Positions 1 through 8,043 of a stretch of 13,929 nucleotides of DNA are shown here, in pieces. The position numbers and the translations under genes are program-made. The notes under the pieces were generated by a model. That model worked only from the letters and a program-made list of their open reading frames with translations. It did not search any database and had not been told where the DNA came from. Numbering within the stretch: position 1 is the stretch's first letter; the number at the start of each line of letters is the position of its first letter. Source of the DNA: Brachionus koreanus (lineage: Eukaryota; Rotifera; Eurotatoria; Ploima; Brachionidae); NCBI GenBank assembly GCA_016987375.1, contig PJRA01000519.1, positions 616,879-630,807 on the forward strand, written 5' to 3'.

Positions 1-216
1 TAAACAGCCATTTATATCAAATTTTTTAAATTTCTCAGTGAAAGAATTCGTTCTATCGAATTCATACACTGTTGTAGGATCGTCAATTGTGGCAATGAAT
101 TCAGAAATATCTTTTTTGAAAATTGACATTGAATCGAAATTATTGGTAGTTGCATCATAAAATGAGCCGATAGAAGCACTTTGGCCTAATGCTTTCAATT
201 TCAAATTTTTATGCAT
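1..216 (-). CDS. N-terminal exon of a stonustoxin (SNTX)-like family protein, partial
   Basis: An open frame of 72 codons starts at the ATG at 216 and is still open at the left edge, so only the N-terminus is visible. An in-frame stop (TGA, 238-240) lies just upstream, which supports this start. Residues 8-22 read KALGQSASIGSFYDA. A conserved ALG, then a spaced glycine, then YDA, then an aromatic/acidic stretch is how the N-terminal domain of SNTX-like proteins begins. That family includes fish pore-forming toxin subunits and many non-toxic animal relatives with a MACPF-type fold. The later stretch TVYEFDRTNSFTEKFKKFDI fits no motif I can name. The decisive domains are outside the window, so neither function nor toxicity can be claimed. 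It could also be another protein that happens to share this short motif. Confidence 0.45.
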   Translation of the reverse strand, partial: MHKNLKLKALGQSASIGSFYDATTNNFDSMSIFKKDISEFIATIDDPTTVYEFDRTNSFTEKFKKFDINGCL

Positions 217-217
217 T

Positions 218-255
218 TTCAATTTTAGAAAAAAGATTCAATTTTAGAAAAATCT
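218..255. repeat. 19-bp tandem duplication in the leader of the SNTX-like gene
   Basis: The sequence ttcaattttagaaaaa occurs at 218 and again at 237, giving two adjacent 19-bp units with differences only at the 3' end. It lies 2 to 39 bases upstream of the minus-strand ATG, so it would be in the 5' leader of that gene. It is probably a simple slippage duplication. Confidence 0.6.
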
Positions 256-843
256 TAAAAAAAAATTTTTTTTCTCTATTGGTAAATATTAACCTAATTT
301 TTTACAGAGACAAACAAAAGCCAAAATTTTTTTTATTTAATGTTTAAAAAAATAATCATCAACTCAATTCTATTTATAATTAACCTTTTTATTTGATTTT
401 TGATTTTATTTTTCTTTTCTTAACAGTTCAATCTATAATAAAACATTTTTAAAAATAAATTGTTTAATTGATGCCAATAGCAATTAAAACAAATAAATTT
501 AAACTTATTTAAGAACTTATGAAACAAAAATAGCTGTTTTAAACGGCTATAAAAAGCATAAGAAATTAACTAACACAGTTTTTTTTATATTTTAAGATAA
601 ATGACAATCCACAGAATTCAATTAACGCATTTGAACAATTTTTTTTAAATTTAAAATCTATCAGTAGATAAAAAGTTTGATAATCCAAAAATTTGTTTCT
701 GAAAATTCTTTGATTTATTTCAGAGTTTTTTCACAGACAAAATTTGGCATATACAAACTTTAAATCTTTTGATTAATTTCTGATCGTGGTCATAACAAAT
801 TTTGATTAATTTGTTTTTTTAAGACTTATAAAATTTATTTCAA
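256..843. other. Intergenic AT-rich DNA, nothing recognised
   Basis: This stretch has long A and T runs and stops in all frames. I found no exon-like reading frame, no tRNA-like structure and no clear repeat. It should contain the promoter of the minus-strand gene at the left edge, but I could not identify a TATA box or initiator with any confidence against this base composition. Confidence 0.5.
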
Positions 844-930
844 ATGGGTTCATTTTTGTCTCATATTTTTGGTCCTAAAAAGCCCTCTAATGATTTAAAT
901 ATTATTAACAGAAGTGTTAAGTATTATTAG
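844..930 (+). CDS. Small ORF or possible first exon with an N-myristoylation-like start
   Basis: The ORF begins at ATG 844 and ends at TAG 928, coding for 28 residues that start MGSFLSHIFGPKKPSND. Gly2 and Ser6 fit the consensus for N-terminal myristoylation. The sequence is less A/T-biased in its codons than its surroundings. A splice donor is possible at 916 (gttaag), after codon AGT and in phase 0, so this may be a first exon rather than a complete peptide. The next coding exon on this strand is the START-domain exon at 2734, which also opens in phase 0, but joining them would need an 1818-nt intron, far longer than the others seen here. No family is recognised and chance is a real alternative. 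Confidence 0.2.
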   Translation: MGSFLSHIFGPKKPSNDLNIINRSVKYY

Positions 931-1573
931 ATTAAAATTGGCAATACGAAATAATTATAAGATAACTTGAGCTTAATCTAAATCAAAAAAAGATTGAAAG
1001 AATTAAACTATTTGTAAATTATTTAATATTTAACTTTAAAAATAAAAAAAATTAATTTTAACAATTTTTTAGTAAAATAATTCAAGATTTTTACATTTAA
1101 TCATAATTAATGATTATTTCTTAGATTATTTTTTCTAAAATTATTAACTTGAACCTATTGAAAATTTAGTTTAAATGGATAAAGTTCGCGCAATGCAAAA
1201 CTTCCACTTCTTTCTTCAGATATGGATTTCGGCCTCATTTCAAGATTCTACGTATATGAAAACCTAGGATAAGCCAAAATTTTTTTTTGTATAGGGGGGT
1301 CTGAAACTTTACAGCCTTTTATTGAGTGTATCTTATTTAAGAAATTTTATCTCAGAATTTTATCAAACGAATCTACCCGATCGACACATTTTCTGATAGA
1401 GAATTAAATGCTCAATATTCTGAGATCTTAAAAAAAAATTGAAAATTTTTTCGGAAAAAAATCGGAAAAATTTGACATTTTTAACTTTTTCGAGATCTAC
1501 TTTTTTCCAATCCCCTATACCTATATATTTTTATAAATTATAATATATAAATTCTAAAATTAGACAAAATTCT
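931..1573. other. Intergenic region with repeat-like islands
   Basis: Two stretches stand out from the A/T background. Positions 1180-1260 are richer in G and C (they include cgcgcaatgc), and a 30-codon ORF from ATG 1175 crosses them. Positions 1290-1521 begin with gtatagggg and end with its reverse complement cccctatac, as a small non-autonomous element might. No coding match is seen. I read this as remains of interspersed repeats, but the second copies needed to prove it are not in this window. Confidence 0.35.
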
Positions 1574-1677
1574 GAACACAACTATGGTTTTACTTTTTTT
1601 ATTTGTTTAGTTTAAAGTGTAAGTTTAAGTTTAAATTAAACTAAATAAATAAACAAAGTAAAACCATAGTTTTGTTC
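1574..1677. repeat. Long near-perfect foldback (42-bp arms, 20-nt loop)
   Basis: Positions 1574-1615 are the reverse complement of 1636-1677 with 39 of 42 bases matching. Each arm carries the block ctatggttttact or its complement. The loop is 20 nt (1616-1635). The A/T-rich flanks (about 1527-1548 and 1683-1706) can pair further with gaps, extending the structure to roughly 190 nt. The likeliest identity is a foldback or MITE-like element. If transcribed, it would also form a hairpin of the size of a small-RNA precursor, but nothing here shows transcription. Confidence 0.8.
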
Positions 1678-1719
1678 ATATGGTATATATTAATTATAAA
1701 AATGTATAAGAAAGACTCA

Positions 1720-2200
1720 GATCAGCATAAGAATGAAAAAATTATTAAGCAAGAATACATTTATTTCAAGAATTTAGATACTAGCAAAATATTAATTGTT
1801 TAAATATAAAAAAAGTTAAAAAATATTTTCTAACAATTGAATACCAAATGCCTATATTCGATTGAAAAAAATTTTAAAGAAGCTTGAAGTTTAGCTATGA
1901 AAGTTAATACATATCGTCATTCGAAAAAAAACTTAAATTTTGGCAAAGTTTTTTTTAATGACTAATTTCAAGATTCACGAATATTCTTAAATATAAAAAT
2001 TTATATTTGAATTCATCTGATATGATTTTATATCAACTAGTATTAGCTGATCAGCTGGTATGATGTTAAAAGTCTATTTCCGGCACTAAAAAATTTAAAT
2101 GCTTTAAATTATTTAGGCTTCAATTTTAAAATAAATTTTACATAACAATATGAACACTTGTTTTAATAATTTTAGACATTGACAACTAATTTATCCATTT
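1720..2200. other. Intergenic AT-rich DNA with one short perfect palindrome
   Basis: No exon or RNA gene is visible. The only notable site is the perfect 12-bp palindrome agctgatcagct at 2045-2056, set inside a looser dyad. The region lies upstream of the START-domain gene, but no promoter element can be called. Confidence 0.4.
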
Positions 2201-2204
2201 CTCA

Positions 2205-2410
2205 AAATTTGGACCACTAGTCTGACTTAGTTTTTCCAACCGTCCGTCTAGGCGGTCTCAAATTTTTGCTGCAACTGAGGCCGCTTGTACGGTTCCCAAC
2301 ACTACTTTGTACTGCAATTTTTGTACCAAAATTTCACATTGGCTTCATTTGACCAGTTTCATTGAGGGTATCATTTTTTTGTCAGCGAAAGAAATCTGCA
2401 CACAGATTAA
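2205..2410. repeat. GC-richer non-coding island, probably part of an interspersed repeat
   Basis: This stretch is clearly richer in G and C than everything around it, including accgtccgtctaggcggt (an imperfect palindrome near 2239-2256) and cgcttgtacggttccc. All six frames contain stops and none reads like protein. An island of this kind in 80 percent A/T DNA is usually a transposon or SINE-like fragment, but there is no second copy in the window to confirm it. Confidence 0.3.
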
Positions 2411-2733
2411 TTTTTTTAGATATATATTATAAACAACTCTGCACGAGCATAATTAATTATTAATTGTTTCAAAAGTGACAACTCTGTTTAAAAATGACAA
2501 AAAAGGCTTGATTCAAATTATATTAATTTTCATCATAAAATTAGCTTTTTTTAGATCTTTAAACTAAGATTTTAATGAATAACTAAAATTTATAGACTTT
2601 GACTTTGATTAAAAATAATTTGAATAATTGAATGGATACATGCTTTGAATTAGAAAAGCTAAAGTTACCCAAATATTATTGATATCGAATTGCCAGACAT
2701 TTTTAAAATTTTTCCTAACATATTTTTTTTAAG
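2411..2733. other. AT-rich DNA upstream of the START exons; no exon found
   Basis: I searched this interval for the missing 5' end of the START gene. A short ATG frame at 2632 encodes MDTCFELEKLK and has a GT at 2664, but that donor is in phase 2 while the START exon opens in phase 0, so the two cannot be joined in frame. The interval ends with the acceptor tract tattttttttaag (2721-2733). Confidence 0.4.
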
Positions 2734-3810
2734 TTAAAAGAAGAAATAATTTACCTAAAAAAAGAAATAGAAAGACTTGAATCTATTGTCGGTCAACCAG
2801 TATCCAATCCAAGTCAACACAGATTAAGCAGAGAGGTTCAAAAAATTGTTCAAAATCATTTGGAAAACTCTTTAAATGATAACAATGATAATTGGAATCT
2901 AATTTTTTCCGATAACAATAATGTTAAAATTTATAGACGTGAGTTAATGGATAACGATATTGTTTGTGATACTACTAAAGCCATCTTTACTGTGAAAGTA
3001 AGTTTTTTTAAACAATATTTAAAATTTAAATAATTAAAAAAAATGATTGAAATATATTTTTATACTTTAAATTTTTAATCAAATTTGAAAAATAAACTCT
3101 ATGCAGTGTGAATTCAATTGAGCAAATTTAAATTTGATTTTCTTCTTAAATGTTTTTACAAGTTGAATAGCTAATAAATTTTAATTTCAATCGAGGGGAT
3201 AACAGGTCATGAGTTATGCCAAAATTTTTGGAATTCAGGAACCCGTCACGATCACGGGGTTATCAAAGAAAGCAAAGTTTTTACTGATTTAAATTCGAGT
3301 GATACATTCATTGTCCATGAATTGTTAAATAAGCACTGGGTGGCCGATCAACGAGACATTTGCTTTTGGTCACACATACGCAATTTCAATTCAAATGATG
3401 TTTCATCGTGGATTGTAGTTAACTATTCAACCGAACATAAAGAAGCGCCCGTAGGATAATTTTCTTGAATATAGAAAATAATTTTTATTTTCTTAGATTA
3501 AAAGCTCAATTGTGAGAGCTAAAATTAATATTGCTCTAATTGGTAGAACCAAATTGGAAAATAATGCAACTAAGAGTTCTTGTACAAGAAATGATCTAAC
3601 ATGTGAAGTAATTTATGTAGCTTATAGTAATTTCTTTTTTACTTTCATATAATATACTATTTATATGCAAAATTATTTTTAGTAAATCCTGGTGGATATG
3701 TTCCCGCTTTTATTCTGAGAAACGTTTTTGAAAAAGAATATGCAAACTTTGTATACAGTTTTACAAACTTTGTCAAAAAACAGACTAAAGAAAAGCAAAT
3801 TTTATTCTGA
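2734..3810 (+). CDS. CERT-like ceramide-transfer START domain, four exons, N-terminus missing
   Basis: Exons are 2734-2997, 3196-3450, 3497-3626 and 3683-3810, separated by GT-AG introns of 198, 46 and 56 nt, and join into 258 residues ending KEKQILF. Residues 1-17 look like a coiled coil (LKEEIIYLKKEIERLE). Residues 34-258 align throughout with the START domain of CERT/STARD11, which moves ceramide from ER to Golgi. Shared blocks include VQNH, KIYRRE, ITGHE, QRD, VRAKIN, VINPGG-like YINPGGY and the terminal ILF. Human residues that contact the ceramide head group, as I recall them, are R442, E446, Q467, N504 and Y553. Here they correspond to R105, G109, E130, N164 and Y213, so two are changed. 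Full CERT also has a PH domain and an FFAT motif; neither is visible. No in-frame ATG precedes residue 72, so a 5' exon must exist, or the gene is a truncated duplicate. Confidence 0.85.
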
Positions 3811-4055
3811 AACAAAGCTAATTTTAATTTAGTTTAATTTTTAAGTAGAATTTTTAGAACAAAAATATTTTTTTTTCAGTAGATAAAAGTTTTTAATACA
3901 AGATTTTTATTTGATTTTTAACATAGAAAATTAAAAAAAGAATCTTGAAAAAAAAAATTGACACTTATCTTAGGTATGACTAAGGAAAGATATTTTATCT
4001 TTACGTAGCAATAAGAAATCAAAAGAATCATTCGATTGATTCTAAAGAATCAAAA
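3811..4055. other. 3' flank of the START gene, AT-rich spacer
   Basis: No gene is seen. The 3' untranslated region of the START gene must lie here, but no AATAAA stands clearly placed after the stop. Positions 3984-4010 are one arm of a 27-bp direct repeat whose partner is at 4902-4928, and contain the perfect dyad aaagatattttatcttt. Confidence 0.4.
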
Positions 4056-4460
4056 ATGTCACAGATACGATTAGAAGAAAAAATTTCAACATTTGAAGAA
4101 TTTCAAGAGATACTTGAACATTATTGTCAAACCAATTATCACATCTATTCTAAAGCAACAAGTCGTTATCTTAAACCGCATACAAATGCATGTTTTGGCG
4201 AGACAAAGACAAGATCAAATCTAAAACAACAGTTTTTACTAATAAACGAGGAGCTCCAACAAAAGCCTAAAGAAAAAGAAAGTTAAAAGAGAACGAAAAA
4301 AGCTAAGCTTGATAATGTTTTTGTTGATCAAGAACAAAATAATGAGTCAAATACTTGTAAATTATGTCAAACTTTGGTATTAGACAATTCACAAGTTTGT
4401 AGTATTGGTAACTTTTCTTTTCATAGATCCTGTATTAAGGGTTATTATCCCGTTAAAGAA
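4056..4460 (+). pseudogene. FAR1/ZSWIM-like N-terminal domain plus LIM-like half zinc finger, broken by one stop
   Basis: ATG 4056 opens 76 codons to TAA at 4284-4286. The same frame then continues as plausible protein, so a single base change probably broke one gene. Residues 12-41 (STFEEFQEILEHYC then NYHIYSKATSRYLK) resemble the start of the FAR1/ZSWIM-type domain common in MULE-derived transposases. The following CFGETKTRS fits the reduced remainder of that domain. After the stop come a basic, nuclear-localisation-like KRTKKAK, an acidic linker, and a zinc-binding pattern CKLC, 18 residues, HRSC (C-x2-C-x18-H-x2-C). That is the spacing of the first half of a LIM finger; a second half is not seen. 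Past about 4460 the frame turns into A/T-rich, hydrophobic noise. The original function was probably DNA binding, either as a transposase piece or a domesticated relative. Family assignment is uncertain. Confidence 0.4.
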
Positions 4461-4604
4461 GTCTTGGTCTTGCAGTTGCAATCGATTCTTATTTTTTATT
4501 TTGTATTCTATATTTTTATTTTTAATAAAATTTTCACACTTATTATCTTTTTCTCGCCTCATATCAATTTTTTGAAGATATTTTATCAACCTGAAGAAAT
4601 TTTT

Positions 4605-4866
4605 TTCTATCTTAGTTGATAACGGGGAGGAGCTCATCTCCTTTTCAAGTACCTTTTTGAGCAACAGCTTCGATCTGACAACTACTGCATCGAGTCTACA
4701 CTGCAAATTTTACCCAGTCGAAATCGGTTCCCCATTTTTGATGAAAGGGGTTTGTACATGCGCCCCGTATTCTAGAGATTTTTGAAGACTTTTCCACCCT
4801 CAGCTGGCTTTGAACTCTCGATCCTCTGCTTGCAAGACTTACACACAAACTGTTCGACTTTAAGGA
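4605..4866 (-). mobile_element. SINE copy A, near full length, tRNA-like head
   Basis: Read on the minus strand, this copy starts near 4866 and ends near 4605 at gttatcaactaagatagaaaa. The head carries gtcttgcaagcagaggat followed by the pol III B-box-like gagttcaaagcc. The body runs through ctctagaata, cccctttcatcaaaaatgg and gatgcagtagt, then ggagatgagctcc near the 3' end. Parts of the same sequence recur at 5309-5408, 5430-5500 and 8044-8147, which is what defines it as a repeat. A minus-strand ORF across 4389-4706 is a by-product of this element and not a gene. A clean target-site duplication was not found. Confidence 0.7.
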
Positions 4867-4941
4867 CTCGTAGATAATTATCTATTACAAGACAATGCTA
4901 CGGAAAGATATTTTACTTGTATGTAGCATCTTTCTAATTTC

Positions 4942-5176
4942 TTAACCTTTTTGGCGACTTCTCACTTTCATCATTAGATTCTTAGGTCTTCCACGTTTAC
5001 ATTTCTCAGAAATTTCACTATAGTTTTTGACTACGATCTTGTACTGCTTAATTTGAAGCTAACACAAATTTATTTTTATTAAAGCCATTAACGATTGAAT
5101 ATTTTACACTTAGAACCGTACTCCAAATCTGAATACCAAAATCTCTTGTTGAAATTGGTTCAACTACTTTGTTCAT
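4942..5176 (-). pseudogene. Decayed ORF ending in an AT-hook
   Basis: On the minus strand, ATG 5176 opens 42 codons (MNKVVEPISTRDFGIQIW onward) to a stop at 5048-5050. A different frame then reads IKQYKIVVKNYSEISE, followed by KCKRGRPKN and a basic tail, to TAA at 4942-4944. KRGRPKN is a classic AT-hook core (RGRP, plus-strand 4984-4995), which binds the minor groove of A/T DNA. The frame change between the two halves points to a frameshifted relic. It lies downstream, on the same strand, of the FLYWCH-like fragment at 5650-6111, so both could be parts of one former transposon-type gene, with SINE copy B inserted between. No family is assigned with confidence. Confidence 0.35.
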
Positions 5177-5308
5177 TTTAGATTGTCTAACTGCCTGTTA
5201 ATAGGAACAACTGATATTCTTTATAAAGCTGATCTGTTTTTTTTTCGACTTGGGTTTGCATTGACATCCGATAATAAAATTAAAATAATAAGTAATAATT
5301 GACTCTTG

Positions 5309-5408
5309 TCTATCATAGTGGATAATGGGGAAAAGCTCATCTCCTTTTCTTGAACCTTTTTTAGTAACATCATCCCGATTTTACACAGAGGCTACTGCAT
5401 CAAGTTGA
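5309..5408 (-). mobile_element. SINE copy B1: 3' part of the SINE, minus orientation
   Basis: The plus strand reads gtggataatggggaaaagctcatctccttttc and on to ggctactgcatcaag. This matches the left part of copy A (from 4614, through ctactgcatcgag) in the same orientation, with moderate divergence. Only the 3' third of the SINE is present. It is followed within 30 bases by a head fragment in the opposite orientation. Confidence 0.65.
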
Positions 5409-5429
5409 TCATCTATACTACAATCATTG

Positions 5430-5500
5430 AACACGTATAGCCGAACGTTTTGTGTGTAAGTCTTGCAAGCAGAGGATGGAGAGTTCAAAACCGAGGGTAG
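5430..5500 (+). mobile_element. SINE copy B2: tRNA-like head, plus orientation
   Basis: This piece matches the reverse complement of the head of copy A across cgaac-gtttgtgtgtaag, tcttgcaagcagaggat and gagagttcaaa. It shows both internal pol III promoter boxes. The A-box-like tagccgaacg starts at 5438, and the B-box-like agttcaaaacc starts at 5482. The 44-base spacing is that of a tRNA gene. A tRNA-derived SINE head is the best reading. A full cloverleaf could not be folded convincingly by eye, so it is not a functional tRNA. The minus-strand ORF at 5381-5596 across it is spurious. Confidence 0.6.
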
Positions 5501-5649
5501 ATTAAAATAGCCAAGGTAAAAAAATAAATCAATTAAAATAGTAACATTATTTTTGCAAAATACCTTTATTAATTTAAATAAAAATGACAAGTTCAAAATA
5601 CCTAGTGTTTTTTAAATCAATTATTTTAAAGAAAAAAGTGTCTAATATG

Positions 5650-6111
5650 CTAAAATGAACGAAAGATTTTCATAATTGACTTGAAGCTATCGATTGAATA
5701 ATCTTTGATAATTTCTTCAAATCTTTTATCTAATAATTCATAAGCCGGCTTACGCTTACAAACAATACCCGATTTTAAATAAATCAACAAATCTTGAGTT
5801 TTCTTTTGCTCAGATCTAAAACTATCTACCAACGAATATAAAGTTTCGTTTACAAAATTAGCTAAAATTTGCCTCGGTCTGACATTTGGCACAATTTTTA
5901 GAGCATGATTCGGATGCTCTTCGTCTTCAGGATTCTTAAAGTTAGTTACATATTCAGATACAATTTGCTTGCCGAAAGTATAGCATTTGACAACACAATT
6001 TTTCTCCACAAAACGCCTGTTGACTTTACCATCACTTTCACTACAACACCGATAAAAAAGTCTATAAAGGATAACTGTGGATGAAGCTTTTGTGATGCTG
6101 TCACTTTTTCT
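5650..6111 (-). pseudogene. FLYWCH-like zinc finger fragment, no start codon
   Basis: The minus strand is open for 153 codons from 6111 down to TAG at 5650-5652, long for this base composition, but has no ATG near its beginning. An in-frame TAA at 6112-6114 precedes it. It reads ILYRLFYRCCSESDGK, then a cysteine-containing KNCVVKCYTFGK, then EDEEHPNHALK, then a helical, charged tail. Spaced cysteines after an aromatic YRCC followed by H-x2-H recall FLYWCH and related zinc fingers of MULE-type transposases. An overlapping frame (5946-6182) contributes a plausible upstream piece, so one frameshift near 6070-6110 may have split the domain. It could instead be an internal exon of a host gene, but no good acceptor was found. 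Confidence 0.4.
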
Positions 6112-6325
6112 TTATTTAATGTTATTTGATCGAAATAAAATGAAATTAAATTTTTTTTCCTAATTAAATTACGCTCTTTCAATTATATTTCAATTAACAC
6201 TTGCAATTTTTTTCTTGGCGCTTTTTATTTCTATTTTTATTTTTTGTATTATTTAATTAGTTCCTTTTAATATTGCTATTTTAAACTGTTTATTTATTTG
6301 TCTGCTGAATTAATAAGTCTGCTAA

Positions 6326-7861
6326 AGTGATCAAGAAACATCATCAAAGGACACAAAAATAAACTCTGAAATCTCTAGTTTTTTCTCCAAAAAATTTGGT
6401 CCTTTCGAACCTATCACAAAAAATGAAATTATTTTTGCCATTAATAAAGTAAAAGATAATGCAGCATGTGGTAAAGATATGATCCATAATCTGATGTTAA
6501 AAAATCTTTCGGAAACAACTTTAAATAAAGTATTAGAGCTCTTTAACCAAAGTCTTCATACAAGTCAAATTCCGAATGCTTGGAAAAATGCTCAAATCAC
6601 TATGATACCCAAAAAATCAGAGCCTACAAAGGACCCTACAAACTATCGTTAGATTAGCTTGACTAGTTGTCTTGGAAAATTACTTGAAAGAATAATCTAT
6701 AATAGACTTTATAACCATAAACTTTTTACTTATACGAGAACAATCAGGATTTAGAAAGCACAGGCGGACAGCCGATAACCTCTTTTTTCTAGTTCAAAAA
6801 ATTACCGAATCCTTTAACAGGAAAAAAAAAAAGTCTGTTGCTTGTTTTTTGACATCTCTAAAGCGTTTGATAAAGTCTGGCATGATGGCCTTATTTATAA
6901 AATGATCAAAATGAACCTTCCACCATATTTAATCTACTGGACAAGGTCCTACCTAGAATCCAGAACGTTCAATGTCAATGTAAATGGCCACTCAAGCAGT
7001 GAATATCCGATTAGAGCCGGAGTTCCTCAAGGATCAGTCATAAGCCCATTACTGTTTAGCATTTTTATCAACGATATTCCAAAGAGAGATAAAACGAATA
7101 CTGAATATTCCCTTTTGTTTGCCGACGATCTGGTCACATTCTTTATTTTCAAATCAAGAAGAAATATTGAACATAGGGTAAATTCATACTTGAAAGAACT
7201 TGAACCATGGCTTACTAAATGGAAAATGAAATTGTCAATTGAAAAATCATGCTACACAATTTTTTCAAAATCAAACAAAGGAGAACCCAATCTAGGCCTT
7301 AGCATTTATGGGAACAATCTACATCGAGAAAATGAAGTTAAATTCTTAGGAATAAAATTTGACCCTAAGCTAACTTTTAGTCCTCTAGTTGATGAATTAA
7401 AAGAGCGCTGCAACACAAGACTAAATTTGATTAAAATTATTTCTAATAAAAATTGGAATCTAAATGCTAAAACACTTACAACTCTATATAAATCTCTTAT
7501 AGGCTCAATATTGGACTACACCTTCCCATGTCTAAATTCTTATTTAGACTCAAACATTAAGAAAATCCAAACCATCCAAAACTCAGCCATACGTGCCATT
7601 CTAAAATTAAGATTTGACACACCATCTACAATCTTGCATCAAGAGGCCCAAAGCAAATTAGGAATTTACACAGTCTCTAATCGTCTTTTTGATTTGAGCG
7701 AGAAGTATGTTAAAGTGGGACTTTGCAACTCTGTCCCATTGCTAGTCAGACTGGTAAATGAATACACAAGAGGATTTGACTCAAGATTTATTACTCATCC
7801 TACTCCTCTCTGTAATTGCTATCTTGTCATTGATCATTTTTATTCTTCCTCGGATACTTAA
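6326..7861 (+). pseudogene. LINE ORF2 reverse transcriptase, broken by one stop and two frameshifts
   Basis: The first part (frame of 6326) holds the upstream RT region with FEPITKNEI, AACGKD and PNAWKNAQITMIPKK, then NYR, an in-frame TAG at 6650-6652 where the family has proline, and ISLTSCLGKLLERIIYNRL. A one-base gain near 6725-6735 shifts to the frame of EQSGFRKHRRTADNLF. A one-base loss in the T run at 6845-6850 shifts back. From 6842 on, 339 codons are intact: motif A DISKAFD, GVPQGSVISPLLFSIFIND, the catalytic FADD (residues 93-96, FADD in place of YADD) and KFLGIKFD. A thumb/connection region with IQTIQNSAIRAIL follows. The order and wording of motifs fit the Jockey/CR1 group. The gene cannot make a full protein, though the catalytic aspartates are unchanged. 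Confidence 0.85.
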
Positions 7862-8041
7862 ACTAATATTTATTCTATTTTATTTTTATTTTTTTATTTA
7901 AAACTTTAATTTTATTTACTGATTTAAAACTTTTATTTTATTTTTAATTATTAATTTTTATTTTTAACTTTATTTTTAATTTCTTTGTATTTTTTCTGAA
8001 GGAGCTAACGCTCGATACAGACTTACAAATAAATAAATAAT
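6326..8041 (+). mobile_element. 5'-truncated Jockey/CR1-like LINE with (AAAT)n tail
   Basis: The element begins somewhere at or just before 6326, within ORF2, so the endonuclease domain and ORF1 are absent. It runs through the reverse transcriptase to a stop at 7859-7861 and then a 120-nt A/T-rich 3' region. It ends with ggagctaacgctcgatacag, acttac and an (aaat)n tail at 8025-8041. Truncation at the 5' end plus a simple-sequence 3' tail is typical of target-primed reverse transcription by non-LTR elements. SINE piece C begins directly after the tail. No convincing target-site duplication is seen. Confidence 0.85.
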
Positions 8042-8043
8042 AT

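Larger units (their letters stand above)
3984..4928 (+). repeat. Region bounded by a 27-bp direct repeat (3984-4010 and 4902-4928)
   Basis: The sequences beginning ggaaagatatttta and ending gtagca match at 23 of 27 positions without gaps. They bracket the FAR1/LIM-like fragment and the full-length SINE copy. This could be the worn edges of a mobile element, or two pieces of one dispersed repeat. It is too long and too diverged for a fresh target-site duplication. Confidence 0.5.

Noticed and set aside
1175..1267. 30-codon ORF MDKVRAMQNFHFF onward
   Set aside because: It has no splice-compatible end or motif and lies in a repeat-like GC-richer patch.
2632..2663. Possible first exon MDTCFELEKLK for the START gene
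   Set aside because: It would extend the coiled coil nicely, but the only donor is in phase 2 and the START exon opens in phase 0.
4374..4706. ORFs of 81 codons (+, 4374) and 105 codons (-, 4389-4706)
   Set aside because: The plus frame is the tail of the FAR1/LIM-like relic running into A/T-rich hydrophobic noise. The minus frame is an accidental reading across SINE copy A.
5381..5596. 71-codon minus-strand ORF
   Set aside because: It lies across SINE copies B1 and B2 and has no protein-like conservation or motif.
5946..6182. 78-codon minus-strand ORF
   Set aside because: Most of it overlaps the FLYWCH-like fragment in another frame. Only its first 40 codons might be a frameshifted upstream piece of that fragment.
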